From assembly GCF_001522545.3 (NCBI RefSeq), contig NC_031776.1, positions 22,167,995 through 22,231,994 on the forward strand: DNA of 64,000 nucleotides. The letters run 5' to 3'. Below, one piece after another: positions 10,501-23,149 of this stretch. Made by a program: the position numbers and the translations under genes. Within the stretch, counting starts at the first letter, position 1. Every line of letters begins with the position of its first letter. A model generated the notes under the pieces. It was not told where the DNA came from. It saw only the letters and a program-made list of their open reading frames with translations, and searched no databases. Source of the stretch: Parus major. Its lineage: Eukaryota; Chordata; Aves; Passeriformes; Paridae.

Positions 10501-13500
10501 TGCCCGGGCTGAGCAGGAGCTCCCTGCCCCTGAAAGGCAGTCTGTCCCAACACCACTGCAGGTACCCAGTTTGCACAAGGAGACAGGCTGCTTGTGTCGC
10601 TGGGGATGAGCTAATGTTGGAGGCCAGGGTGCTGCTCCATCCTGCTCCTGGCATGGCCAGACCTGGGCCAGGGAGCATAGGGACTGTCCTCACTCTTTGC
10701 TGGGGTCCTGCACTCCCCTTGCCAGGCTGTAGCTTCAGATACTGTCACCAGACAATGAGTCCATCCCACACATTACCCCCAGCTGAAGACAATATGACGA
10801 CGCAGTCTTCAGTCTGCCTGGGCTCTGGGACAACCTTGTCACCCTCTGTCAGACTGGGTGGAGGGGAGAGGTGGTTCCCAGGCATGGATCTGCATTCTGC
10901 TGAGGTGAAACTACAGGCAGTTCTGCACACTCCAACCCCTTACTGGCCATGGGACAGTACAGGGACAGCATAGGTACAGCCTGGCATCCTCCCTCCTGCA
11001 CCCACAAGCCACTGGGGTAAGGGGACATATCTCACAATTGCCCCCAAAAAATGTCTTTGAATGCCCGTGAGAGAAAGGAATAAGGGAGAGCCCTGATGAA
11101 GGATTCAAGGTGGTGGGGGGAAAAACAGAGCTTATACGAGTCCTGCAGCTTGGAGCATATCAGCCCCATCCTCCCACGGGGCCTCTAGGGAAGGGGTGAG
11201 CGATGGGGCTCCTCTCTTCCCAGCCGGTGGCTCTGGGAAGTGCGTGGGCAGCGTGCCCAGGGGGGACACTGAGCAGCTTTCCAGGGCTGCTGCTTCTGGC
11301 CCAGCTATTGCTGGCTTCGGGAGCCCTGAGGCAGGATGTTCTGTTCTCGCGGCAGCGCCTGGCTCAGCCCCCGCCTGCGCTGATCCTCGGAGCTGCTGCA
11401 GGAGGGGACTCGCCACTGCCAGCCTTTTCATCTGCCTCCTGCATGAGCACCACCAGTCTTGGGGTGCCTGCCACTACAGATGTGGCCAACAGGGCAGTGG
11501 AGGAGCACAGGGGTGGAGTGGGACTTTGGCCAGGTGCCAGCTGAGCTGGTGTCCCCTGGCTCTGAGGCTGGCAGGGGCTCCCAGCCTTTATCTCGCACTC
11601 TGCACCTCCATGACAACACCCTAGCTGCTATAGGTAAAGCTGGCATCTGGGCAGCTGTGCTCACCCCTGGTATCCCTCCAAATATGATACAATGCACTGA
11701 AGGAGATGCATCAGCCGCTGCATCCGGGCCAGACTGGGTGTGGGTTGGGACATTCTCCCCTGTCTCCATCACCACACCCCTGGGACTGGTCTGCACTGGG
11801 GACTCTGTGAGGACCAGCAAGCTTCTCCATGACACTGAAGTTATGGGGTGCCCTGGAGGTGCCAGGCTGGGGTCACCTCTGGTAACAAGCAGGAGGGCAC
11901 AGTGGCTGGAACCAGCAGGCTCCCTTTCAGGCCAGGATCTGGACCAGAGGACCAGATACTGTCTCCTCTTCCCCAGTGCCTGGCATCCCCAACTGGGTAG
12001 GGTGTGTCAGAAGAGACAACTCAGGCTGAAAGGGACATGCCACCCTGGGCTCCCTTTTGGAGCAGTCTGGCTTGATTTTATGCTGCTGTCAGTTCCCTAC
12101 CAGGGCTGGGCCAACGTGGGGAGACAGCCTTTGCCACCTGCTCACACCCAGGCTGTAATCCACACGCAGGAGGTAAGCAGCTGGCTGAGCCTCCCTGACC
12201 TTCAGGTGGGATTAGTCCCCATGGGAACAGTGGGGAGCAGGCAGGTGAGGCCACAGCTCCCCTGGCAGTTCGTGGGGACTGAGCAAGGCTGGCAGAGCTG
12301 GGGACTGAGCACACCCCCATGCTGGGGGCAGCCAGAGTGAGATCGGGAATGGGTGGCACAGGGTGAGCCTGTGTCTCACCTGGGAGTATCCTTGTCATGG
12401 TGGGTTGTTGCAGGTGCATCACCAGAGCTGTGGGTGCCACAGGGAAGAGTGGGCAGCCATAGTCCCACAAGGAGGGGGTGAGCAGTATGCCTGGGGTGGC
12501 CACAGTGCCAGCGGGGGCAGCAGGTGGGCAGATCTGAAGAGCAGGTTCCAGTGGGGGTACTGGTGGCTGTCTGAGGTGCTTGTGGAAATCTGAGGCTGGG
12601 GTGAGGGCTGCTGCATGGGGGACCATCTCATCCAGCTGTTTGCAAGACCCAGTTGTGAGTGAGAACGTGTGGGTACCCCTTGCACTGTGTCCCACTTGCT
12701 GTGACCTCCACTGCGTTCCTGCCCTTCCCTAGCTATTGGTGACAGTACCCTGAGACCAGTCAACATCCTGGTCCCCAGTGCACTCCTCTCACTCTCTGGG
12801 CTCATCCTGCCCTGGGGGCAGCAGGAGCTGCATCTGGTATGCGGCAAGCCCAGCCTTGGGGGAATCCGAGTGCTGGGACTTCTCCCAGCATGGAACAGCT
12901 GGCAGCCCGCGGTGTGCGTGTGCGCCTGCGTGGGAGCTAATCCCGGCAACATCTGCCGGGCTCTCTGCGATCCCAGGAGTTTCTGGCTGAAGGGATGGGG
13001 TGGATGGGTGCACAGGGGACACGTGCATGTGGGGCAGCTGGCATGTGCCAGGGCTCCCTGTGCAAGGCAGTGCCTGTGTGAGGAGGCTTCTGTGGCAGCT
13101 GTGTGCCTGTACACACACGGCTCTTGTGGCCAGCAATGCTCCCGGAGGGGACAAAGTGGCACTGGGGATCCCAGCAACCATCTCGGCTCTGGGATCCAGG
13201 GATCCAGCAGGTGGAAGTAGGGGTTTGGGCTGAGATTAACCAATCCTAGTGTGGCCATGTTCAGAGAACCCCTGAAGTACAGGTGACTGGGGAGAGAAGG
13301 AGAGTGTTTGCATCCTCGTCAAGGAGGATGATTTCCCACAGAAATGAGGTTGGGGGAGAAAAGGGAGAAAAAAGGGAGCAGTGGGGCTGTGTGGGGGCAA
13401 TGGCACAACACCCCTGATCTAATCAGCCAGACCCTGCAAATAAAAGCCACCTGTTTTGGCCCTGACAGCAGGAAGCCATCCCCAGAACAAACAGAGCACC

Positions 13501-15980
13501 AGGCAACTGGGAGAAAGACAAACAGGGGCCGGCACCAGCTCCATCTGCTCCTGTTTGGCCCAGCCCCCAGACCTCCAGCCCCCTGGGGTAGCAGTCCAGC
13601 CCCTAGCAGGGCTGGGGAGAAGGAGAGAGCAGCTAGAGGTCCTTGCAGGGTGTGACCAGAGCTCAGCCTGTGGTAGCAGCCGGGCGGACCGCACACAGCT
13701 GTGCTGCCTTGGTCAGCTAGCCCACATATTCATAACATCAATGGATACAATATCAAGATTCCTGGGCAGCACCTGCCTCACCTCTCTTGTGGTTGCCTTT
13801 CAGCCTGCTTGGCTCCCCCAGCTGTGCACTGTCCTGGGACCAGTGCCTGCACAAGGCACGGGGTTACAACCCCATGGTTGGCTTGGTCTGGGCTTGGCAT
13901 GGAGCACCTGGGTGACCTTGTGCTCCCACCATGGCCTCGGGCTGCTGGCTGCCGTGCTGTGCCCAGTGGCACTGAGAAACATGATCTGTTTTGCTAGTGC
14001 AGGGAACAAGCTGAGCCGGGAGCCACGAGGGGCCCTTATTAAATTAGCCTATGCAGGAGGCCCTGGGCAAGTGCTAAGCAGCTCCCACAGCCAGTATTAG
14101 CAGCTGCCCTTGAGCAGAGTCACTGCCTGCCCCCGCAGCAGCCTCCCTCTGGCCCTGTCCCCAGCTGGGCAGGTGTGGCTGGGGGCTTGCAGGTGACCTA
14201 GCCAGGGGAATGCTGGCTGGTGACAAAGACTATCTGGAGATGGCCCGGGCAGGACAGGCTGTAACTGCATTCTGAGATGCAGTATGGGAGTGACCCCAGT
14301 GATCTGCTGTGCCCTGATGTGGCTGTGGCTGCCATGTGGCTGCCCTGAATGTACCAAGCGGGAGGCAAAGCACATCCCAGTGAGTACAACGTGCTGAGGA
14401 ACAAGGGAGGGGCACAGTTCTCCCCCGCACCATTCCTCTTCCAGTGCTTTCATCCAAAATGTTGCATGGGGATGACTGAAGGGCTTGCATGCTCCTCATG
14501 CCACAGCCAGTGCCCCATAGATCCTGCAGCACACCATACAGTGCCCCACACCCTCCACATGCACATCCTATAACAGCTTACAGCATCCTACGTATTCTGT
14601 GGTGCCTCACGTAACATACCCCACCTGCCCTGCACCTCAGAGTCCCCAGCTGCCCTCATGCCTCAAGCACACAAACTAAGCAGTGCCCCACACCTCTGTT
14701 CACACAGCCCAGGCAAGAGGTGGCAGCACCGTGGGGGGACCCTGCAGTCCACTAGCTCTGCATCTTTCCTCACCTTCACCAAGGTGATGGCTTCCTTAAA
14801 CTGTCCAGACCTGTCTCCCAGCATTTTGAGAGATGTCCCCAGGCCACTAGGCTGCATCAGGTGCTGTTCCTTCTCCAGGGAGCATGCCTATCCTTCCCTC
14901 CACCTTCTGCTTCCCCAGAGAGCTTCCAGAGGGTCTCCCCCTCCCTGCTAGGACCGCTTCAGGCAACGCAAGCTGAGGGTCTTTTCCCTAGCGCCTGTCC
15001 CCGGCCAAGGGCCACTAATGTCCCTGAGCTGGAGCCTGCTCCAACCGCTGCCAGGCTGCACCCTCTGCTGGGACCCGCAGGCATCGGCGCGGACTCTCAC
15101 CGAGCCTCGGAGCCGTCGAGCACGGGGGAGGACACGAAGAGGACCCCTGAGTAGTGCCCCCAGCCTGTCCTTGCTGTCACCCCTCCGTCCCCGATTCCTG
15201 TTGATGCCAGACGTACTAACACCACCCCTAGCTGTCCACACTGCATTCCCCATAACCAACAATGTCCGGGTCTCTTGTGATGTTGACCCCATGCCCAGGA
15301 CCCCCAGAAGGGCTGGAGTTTTCCTAGGAAGGTTTGAGGTGCTAGGTCCAGCCCTTGCCCAGTGGCTAGAGTGGCACCTGCCCAGCTGAAGCTGGGAGTG
15401 CCCGGCCTCACTACAGACTACACAGGGATGCTGCAAGTAACACAGCTCAACAGGGCACTCTTCCTCCTTTCCAGCCTGTGTTGGCCTCATCCATCCCAGG
15501 TGCCGCTAGGAGACATTGGGGATAGCTGCTTGGCACGGTGCAGTTCCGGGCAGGGCTGGTCCTCTTGTCCAGGTGAAAGACGCAGATCTGTCCCAAGGCT
15601 GGTCCCCTCCCCCTGTGCAGTGTCCCCTGCCCGAGCTAGAGGTGAATGGGAGCACAGCGAGCTCTTTGTCAAGCCAGGGGAAATGATCAGGGCATTACAA
15701 GCATGTAACTGGGGTCTATTAGCGCCCAGTCTGCAGCCAACACAGGAAACCCTGCAGGGCCTGGCTGGAAAAGGCAGCCATGGTGGCAGAGCTCCGTGTG
15801 GAGGGGCAGAAGCAGCCCCAGATAAGCCCTGTGTTCCAATGTGAGGACATCAGTGCCCCTCAGCTCCCAGATGGCAAATCCCCACTTCACCCTGGCACCT
15901 CCTTCCCACAAGCCTCAACCCTGGCAAAGGCTGCGGGTGCCCTGGGAAAGGCTGGGTCCCTAATCCCTGGGCCAAGCGGG
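7539..15980. other. Intergenic interval between MIR375 and CRYBA2
   Basis: About 8.4 kb of GC-rich, non-repetitive sequence. Long open frames occur (for example 7562-8707, +) but overlap others on both strands and show no family motif. A weak forward CTCF-like core, CCAGGTGGCAG, lies at 7834-7844. No exon, RNA gene or young transposon is recognisable. Confidence 0.5.
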
Positions 15981-15982
15981 GA

Positions 15983-16240
15983 CATTGTCCGGGGGCAGAA
16001 AGGAAAGCGGCGCGTCAGGCCCTTTGCCCATTGTGCCCTGAGCCCCTGCGCAAACACAGCCCAGCACTTTCATTGTCAGCCTCGCTGGCCGCGGGGGGGC
16101 CGCTCTCGCCACACTGCCTAAGTGGAATGGACAGCCGGAGTCTGGGGTGGGTGAGCAGCCCGTCCCCCCCGCCGGCCCCTGCCTGCTGACACAGCTCCCT
16201 GACCGCCTGCACCATCGGCACTTCAGCGCCCGCCTATAAA
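15983..16240 (+). promoter_or_regulatory. CRYBA2: CRYBA2 promoter: SOX-type motifs, MARE and TATA box
   Basis: The TATA box TATAAA is at 16235-16240, placing the start near 16265. At 16184-16196 TGCTGACACAGCT matches the Maf recognition element TGCTGACTCAGCA at 11 of 13 bases, about 75 bp upstream of the inferred start. MARE sites bound by lens Maf proteins are a hallmark of crystallin promoters. Three SOX-type CATTGT motifs lie at 15983-15988, 16029-16034 and 16071-16076; SOX1/2/3 proteins co-activate lens crystallin genes. The motifs are seen directly; their use in lens is inferred from the family. Confidence 0.65.
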
Positions 16241-16264
16241 GGGCCACGGGAAAAGCCGGCACCG

Positions 16265-16304
16265 GCACCGCCACCTTCGCCTCTGTGCCCTGCCCTCCGA
16301 CCAA
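16265..16304 (+). other. CRYBA2: CRYBA2 non-coding exon 1 (5' UTR)
   Basis: The segment between the inferred start, 25-30 bp after the TATA box, and the splice donor ACCAA/GTAAGT at 16304/16305. A short untranslated first exon is usual in beta-crystallin genes. The start is approximate. Confidence 0.6.
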
Positions 16305-16882
16305 GTAAGTACCAGGCTGTGAGCCCCCAAGACCCCAGTGCACAGGCGCTGCCCCGCTCCCTTCACCCCCACACCGAGCCCCCCAGCCACCGCTCACCTG
16401 GGGAAGCGCAAGTGGCGGGGTGCTGTGCGGCACAGCGCGGCACCGTGCGGGCAGGAGGGACCCTGGCAGGAGGGATGGAAGAGCCGGGCTACACTGAGCC
16501 TGAGTCTGAGCTGGGGTCACCGCCGCTTCCCAGCAGTGGGTACGGGGCCGCTGCACCCAGACAACTCCTGGAGCCGTCACAGGGAACTCGGGAGAAGAAA
16601 AACTGAGGCAGTCCTGGGTACATCACACGGAGAGATGGGGCGTTGCAAATTCCCCCTGCAATTCGGGGTTCACCGGACAGAGATTCCCCAGCACCGAAGG
16701 AAAGGGAATGGGAAATGCCCCCGTGCCAGCGTGGGAGGGCAAGGGGCCAGTGGCATGGGATGTGCCAGGGCAGCACCACCGGCATCCCGGGCTCAGCGGC
16801 AGGCAGCAGGGCGGCTGGGGGCTGATGGTGGGCACCGCCCTGGGGTGACACGTGGGGCTCTGCCAGCAGCCGAGAGACCCGT

Positions 16883-19249
16883 ATGACCAGCAGTGAAGCC
16901 ATGGACACCCTGGGGCAGTACAAGATCACGGTGTGGGAGGAGGAGAACTTCCAGGGCAAGCGCTGCGAATTCCTCATGGAGTGCCCCAGCATCATGGAGC
17001 GCGGCTTCCGCAAGATCCGCTCCATCAAGGTGGAGTCTGGCCCGTAAGTGCCCCGCCAGCCCCGCGGCCCCTTGGCACACCCCACTCCAGTAAAGCCACT
17101 GCTCCCAGGGGACTGTTGGGAGCCGCTAGGGAGCCAGAACACCCAGGTTCTTCCTCAGCTATGACACAGCCTCATCACACGACCTCCCTGCTCGTGCTCC
17201 TTGTGTTTTCCCATCTGCTGATCAGGCAGTCAGCTTAATAACCAAGCCAAGGTGCAGGTTGGAGGCAATGATGTGGCTCTGGGGAGAGGGGTTCCACTTT
17301 CTAAAGGGACATTTGCTGCTAGCCAAGACCCCAGCATCTGTGACAGACCTGTAATCTGCCAGAATGTCTCTGTCCCCTGCCCAGGAAGGAGAATCTGACC
17401 CCTGACTGATCCTGGGGACTGTGTCACACATCCCTGAAGGTTTTCCTCCTCTTCCCTCCAGCTGGGTAGGCTTCGAGTACCCTGAGTACCAGGGGCAGCA
17501 GTTTATCCTGGAGAAGGGTGACTATCCCCGGTGGGAGGCCTGGAGTGGGAACAGTGGCTACCGGACCGAGCACCTCCTCTCCTTCCGGCCTGTCAAATGC
17601 GCAGTGAGTTACTGGGACGCCACAGAGGGAGGGCTCAGGGCAGACAGAGCCTCCTCCAGGCAGCCCAGCATGGAGGCGGTGTGGGACAGACTGGAGGATG
17701 CCTTACACGGGGCATGGGATGGAGGGGTGAGGTGTACACGGAGGTTCGTGTGAAGTGCAGGAGTAGCTGCACCCATCAGCTCCCACCTCCCTGCAAAGAC
17801 CCTGGGATGCTTTTTAGATCTAAAATTTAGCTTGAATCACAATTCCAGCAACTTCTGCCTTGTGCTTTGGAGAGCCACCTCCCAGACTGGGGTCCCAAGG
17901 TCTTGTCCCCCAGCCCCGATTCCCGGGGATGGGATGAAGAGAGAGGAGCTGGCGGGACCGCAGGGATGCTCGGGATGCAGGGTCCGTCCCCCTCCCGGCC
18001 AGGGTACCTGAGGCGTGCCCAGGCAGGCGCGGCTCTATCGCTCCATCTGCAGAGACACTGGTGCTCGCAGCAGCGGCACGTCTGCGCCTCCGAGCGGGGG
18101 GTCCCCCCCCAACTTTTAATAATCACCAGGCAGATATGTGCAGGCTTTAATAAAGGGGATGCGATAAGATCACTCCTTACTGGCAGGACTGCTCCTCGGT
18201 GCAGATAGATGCATGTGGGGGCTGGGAACGGGGGACAGTGCTGCATCACTCAGTGTCCCAGCCATTAACCCCTCCATGTCCAGCACCCAGAAAGGCCCCA
18301 CAGAGCTGAGGGGACCTCTCTCAGCAATCTGCTTTGCCCTGAACCCTCCTGCAAACTTGGGGAGCGTGATGATGCTGAGGGTAGCAGTCCATGTGGATCC
18401 AGAGGTTGTAGCCACTAACTCTCACCGACAGCTGTGCATTGGGACCACAGGGAGATGAGAGCAGCATCCTTGGGGCACTTCTGGGGTGTTCCAGTGAGGG
18501 GGTGCCAGGTTGAAGGACATCCCCAGGCATTGCACCAAAGCTGGTCACGGTCCCAAAGTGCCTTGGTGTGTGTCACACTGATGCCACATCCCCTATCCCT
18601 GGGCAAGCCAACCCATTCCTGCTGACCTCCAGGTCTGTCTCTCCATAGAACCATAATGACAGCAAAGTCATCCTCTACGAGGCTGAGAACTTCCAGGGTC
18701 ACAAGTTTGAGCTGAGTGACGACTATCCCTCGCTGCAGGCCATGGGCTGGGGCAACAAGGAGGTGGCATCCATCAAAGTGAACGCCGGAGCGTGAGTGCA
18801 GCCAGTGGGGCTGGGACTGCAGGGTACCAAGAGCAGAGGTTCAGCAAGCACCTCCCTCCTGCATAAACCCCAGGATGTGAAAGGGGAACCCCCTCAAAAA
18901 AACGGATGCCTTCCTGCTACCTTTTCCTTGAAAATACAAGCCACTGGGTATTTTCTGTCCCTCTCCTCCCAGGGCAAGCAAAGGAATGAGATGGGATGGG
19001 ATGGGATGGGATGGGATGGGATGGGATGGGATGGGATGGGATGGGATGGGATGGGATGGGATGATTTGGCTTGGGGCTCTGAGCCAAGGGTCTGCCTGCA
19101 GGTGGGTGGCATACCAGTACCCAGGATACAGGGGCTACCAGTACGTGCTGGAGCGGGACAGACAGAACGGCGAGTTCAAGAAGTACAATGAATACAGCAG
19201 CCAGGCCCACACCAACCAGATCCAATCCATCCGCCGCGTCCAGCACTGA
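16883..19249 (+). CDS. CRYBA2: Beta-crystallin A2, complete in four coding exons
   Basis: Coding exons are 16883-17043, 17462-17603, 18649-18791 and 19102-19249. All have GT/AG borders and joined they give 197 residues, the length of human CRYBA2. The protein is a soluble structural protein of the lens fibre cell that assembles into beta-crystallin oligomers. Each coding exon encodes one Greek-key motif, the family's gene structure: an N-terminal arm plus motif 1 (residues about 13-53), motif 2 (55-101, starting [14 protein letters not shown]), motif 3 (102-148, [17 protein letters not shown]) and motif 4 (150-197, [19 protein letters not shown], ending RRVQH). Exon 2 has an acceptor ending at 16869. 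The first ATG (16883) has a weak context (C at -3, A at +4). The second, residue 7 at 16901, has a near-ideal GCCATGG, so a 191-residue form is possible. I chose the first because the length then equals the human protein. The poly(A) signal is at 19316-19321. Confidence 0.95.
17128..17226 (+). repeat. Old tRNA-derived SINE (MIR-like) remnant in CRYBA2 intron 2
   Basis: The stretch follows the order of an amniote MIR element: a GGGAGCCAGAAC...CAGGTTCTTCC segment, then ...CACACGACCT, then a TGTGTTTTCCCATCTGCTG tail resembling the MIR core end (CTGTGCCTCAGTTTCCCATCTG). It is diverged and identified by eye. Confidence 0.45.
18991..19063 (+). repeat. (ATGGG)n pentanucleotide repeat in CRYBA2 intron 4
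   Basis: About 14 perfect ATGGG units, ending 38 bp before the splice acceptor of the last CRYBA2 exon. On the sense strand this is a long series of GGG runs separated by two bases, which fits the G-quadruplex pattern repeatedly. Confidence 0.97.
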
Positions 19250-19321
19250 ACAGGGGCAGGGCTGTGTGCCCTGCAGCCTCCAGGCTGCTGTGCAATAGAC
19301 CTCTATCCAGTAGCAAATAAA
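19250..19321 (+). terminator. CRYBA2: CRYBA2 3' UTR and poly(A) signal
   Basis: A short 3' UTR follows the TGA at 19247-19249. AATAAA is at 19316-19321, so cleavage is expected within about 20 bp. Short 3' UTRs are common in crystallin genes. Confidence 0.9.
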
Positions 19322-22300
19322 GGCATTTGTCAAAAAAAAGAGTGCTCCTGCCTCTGCTCTGCTCCTCAGGAGGCTGCCATGCTGGGAGGGCCCTCGGTGG
19401 GGTGGAAGGTGAGGTTTCCCCTTCCCCAGGAAGTTGTTGGCTCAATGGCCAGCTCCACCCTGGTCTGAGCTCTCTGCACCCCACCTTGTGTCCATGCACA
19501 GTTCCACTGCTGTGATGCTCTGGCTGGGAAAATGGGAACTTAACTGAGCAAAGAAAGGGCTGGAGGTGGGAGGGGGCATCCAAGAGGGTTGTGCCTGGGT
19601 TCTCCTCCTAGGATCAATTGATTCTCTGCCAGGGAAATTGATTGCTACAAAGTCTGCAAACTGAAGGTTCCCCTCCTCTGCACCCCTCTGGCAGAGAGAA
19701 GGGTGTCCCTGCCTTCTGTGGGCCTGGAAAGGAGGAAGAACATAGGGATCATCTGAAGCAGGATGGGACACTGACAACAAATGGGGCAGCCACAGTTGTG
19801 TCAGGTTTGGAGGCACTGGCGCAGAGGGGCTGGGGGGAAGGTGGGTTGTGCAGGGTCAGGGGAAGGAGGTCTGAGGGTAGTGTTCCACAAGTGGTAGGGG
19901 GCTTGGCTCGATGCTCGCAGGTGAGTGTGTGTGTCCTCCCCCAGCCTTGCCACGCCAGCATATCCGTGCCAGTATCCGGCTCCGGGACACCGGGAGCCCC
20001 ACCCAGCCTCCTCCTCCTCCAGCACCCTTTCCCAGCCTCCTCCTCCTCTTCCATCTGGCTCTGGCACTCTGAACCCTCCTGGGGTTCAGGCTACCCATCC
20101 CGAGGTGTTCCCTGCATCCAGGACATTACTTCCTCCTCCTCACCTCCTCCTTGTCTTCTATCCTGCTCTGGCACTCCAAAGCCCTCCTGGGGCACAGGCT
20201 TTCCGTTCCTAGGTGCTTCCCACACCCAGGACACGGATGCATGCTGGAACAATTCTGAGTGCCTCAGATGCCCACCCTGCTAAAAGCATGCTTGGCCCTG
20301 AGACAGGGAATGTCCCAGAAGGGCTCCCAGCAGTGTGCAGAGACCCCAGCCTTGGTGTGTGTGTGTGTGAGCTGCACACGATGAGCACACAAGCATATCC
20401 CTGCACGCACCCTGTCCCCTCCAGCCCCAGTGGTGCTGTGCAGAAGACTCAGCATCTGTGTATCCCCAACCCACATGGCATCCTGGCTGCAGGGTCACCC
20501 CAGCCCTGCCCTGTCTCCTCCGTTTCCCCACTGGCCCCACCCCAGCACGGCCCCACGGCCTCTCCCCCAGCACAAACACATTCCGGCACACCTGGCCAGG
20601 CGCTGCCAGCCCAGGGCCACGTCAGCTCGGCTCCGCTCCACAACACCGGCTCACAGGTGAAGTTTTCCCGGGCACCTGGCTGTGATGGGGGGGTAGGGGT
20701 GCGCTGTGGGGGTCAATGCAAAGTCTGGGGTCCTTATTGCTCCACCTGGGGTGGGAGGAGAGCTCTGGAGTAGGGGGTGGGGGGCAGACTGCCTCTTGCA
20801 GCCAGAGGGACCTGCAGCTGCCTCTAGCTGGGTGTTCCACATGTCAGGGCTCTGTCCCCAGTAACTCCACAGACCTGAAACCTCATCTCCTAGATCCTCC
20901 TAAGACCTACAGCCTAGTCCCTTGCTCCCGCATGGACATGGGTTCCTTTTTCCTGGATTTCTTATGTACCCTGTCTTCCTCATCCTCTGGGTCTGCCCCA
21001 GCTCCCCCATGAACCTGGGGTCACATCACTCGGGTCTCCAAAGTTCCACATGGACACAGGGCTTGCCACATCTTAGGATCTGACATTCCCTGCCCTTCTG
21101 CACACCTCTGACCCCAGACCACTAAAAGACCCAATCCCCGCACGTCCCACTTTTAGCACCCCACCCATTGGCTTTCCCAGGGACCTAGGTGTCTCCATCC
21201 CCCTCGAAAGCACCCCCTTCTCCAGCTCCTGCAGCCCTAAACCTATTTCTCAGCCTGATCCCTACTGCAGCCCTCCCCACTCTGGGCTGATGCAATGTCC
21301 CTCAGCCCAGACCCCCCTCCATGCCCTCCACTGTGCAGGTTTGCTGGAGGAGTATCATGGTCACCCAGGCTGCCAGAAGAGGACGGGGTGGTGGCTCTGG
21401 CATGCTCCCCACCTCACCCCGCTGTCTCCGGGGCTTGTTTTCCGTTGCCTGTGGTTTGTTTCAGTGACTCAGGCAGCGAAAGCAAGTCTGGGAGGCTGCG
21501 GAGCCACTGCTGGGAGAGCTGCACTTTGCAGGGCTGGGGAGGAGAGGGATGCAGGGAGCAGCCAGGGCTGCTGGGCTGTACAGAGCTGGACACCCCACTG
21601 ATAGGTTCAGGGGGGCTCAGGGGACAAGTTGGGGGAAGAGAAACTTTTTAAGGGCTGTTACATCCAAGCAGGGTTGGTGGGGAATTTCTGGGGGAATACC
21701 ATGGTCTCTGCTCATGTCTCCCCTTGCCAGCATCTGCTCTGTGTTCATGATGGAGACGGGCAGCAGAGGTGGAGCACGTGGAGCAGAGGTGGAACTCAGT
21801 AACCAAGGGACCTCCAGTTTCCTAAACATTTGGACACCCCCTGCCAAGAGGAGACACCAGCTCTGTTGGGCTGTGCCACCCCAACTGAGCATTGCTTCCC
21901 TTGGGCTGCAGCTTCTTATGCAGGGCGGGAACATTTTGGCTGCAGTAGAAATAATAACAGCGTGTCTGGCATGGCCACATCCTGATTCCCATTAGGTTCA
22001 CATCTCGCAATGATCACTTTCCAGAAAAGCAGCTAAATCCAGCATAAGAGCTCATCCTTTTTCCAGACATCAGTGAAACACCACAGGAGAAGTTGTGAGC
22101 TTGGCTGTACAGTGTTGGACTCATGGAGTATAACTGGTGACAGCTGCTGGCACACTGCCTGGCTGCCTCAAGCCGTGGGATCCTGTGGAGGGTCCACTCC
22201 TGACCTGGGGGACAGAGACTCGACAGCACACCACAAGTGCATATGGCAGCTGGAGCCATGGGTGACAGGGAACAACCTGGCCAGATGTGTCTTTTTGGAA

Positions 22301-22823
22301 CTGTTATCACTTTTCTTCATTATAAGCCTCTCCACTAAATGTCCTCCTGTCTTCAGAATGAACCCTGCGCTGTCCAGGACAAGCAGATGAAGCCGTCCTG
22401 GTTTGTGCAGGTGTTGGGGATAACTCAGCTTCTATGAATCCTAATAAAGATGTGCAACAGGCTGGGACAGGGCTGGATGCTGTGGGATGGTCACAGGCTT
22501 AACTGTCCCTGGGCAGGGACTGTTCAGAAGGGCACAGAGGAGCTGGTGAGGTGGCAGAGCTGTGGTATGATCTGGTACCACCAACTGCCGGAGATGCACT
22601 CACCCACCCCAAAACTCTGGGCACTGCAAAGGAACCACATGACCATCGTCCTGGAGGTGGAGGGACCTGCTGGGGACTCACCTGGCCCACGCCAGGGCTC
22701 TGTGAACTCCAAGGAGACCCCAGGACTGTGTCGATGAGTCTGGAGCTGGGGAAGGGGCAGGCACGGACCCCCACGGGCAGCAGCAGCACTGTGGCTCGGA
22801 GAGGCAGAGGCCAGGAGGGCAGT
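19322..22823. other. Intergenic interval between CRYBA2 and the FEV promoter region
   Basis: No gene is visible. It contains a tandem duplication at 19976-20243 and a short (GT)n at 20354-20370. An AATAAA at 22443 has no evident gene before it. Confidence 0.5.
19976..20243 (+). repeat. Tandem duplication, unit about 107 bp, CCTCCT-rich
   Basis: The strings CTCTGGCACTC at 20059 and 20166, CCCTCCTGGGG and CCCAGGAC/CCAGGAC recur with a 107-bp offset. A more diverged third copy appears to begin near 19976 (GGCTCCGGGACACC). (CCT)n tracts separate the copies. Confidence 0.6.
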
Positions 22824-22876
22824 GCCCATGCCCATGCCCATGCTATCCCGATGCCCATGCTGATGCCGATGCCGTG
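22824..22876 (+). repeat. Degenerate (GCCCAT)n / (GATGCC)n hexamer repeat
   Basis: Imperfect hexamers based on GCCCAT grade into GATGCC about 500 bp upstream of the FEV start codon. Confidence 0.75.
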
Positions 22877-23149
22877 CAGCGAGGTGCAGCGGTCCGAGGC
22901 CGTGCTGGCCGACCGGCGGCTCAGGAAGAGAGATGCTGGTGGGAGGCCGGGTCCGGGCAGTCTCCAGGCAGTGTCCGAGCCCGCTCCCAGCTGGGATGTC
23001 AGCGCCGTGTTTGCGAAGAGTTAAGGAGGCGGAAGAGGCAGGAAGCGGCCCGAACCGCTCTCCATAGAAACCCGCGGCCGTGATTAAAGTCTGATGCGGG
23101 CCCGATAGCGGGGGGAGGGAGGGGGGGGCAGCGCCCGCTTTAATTACAG

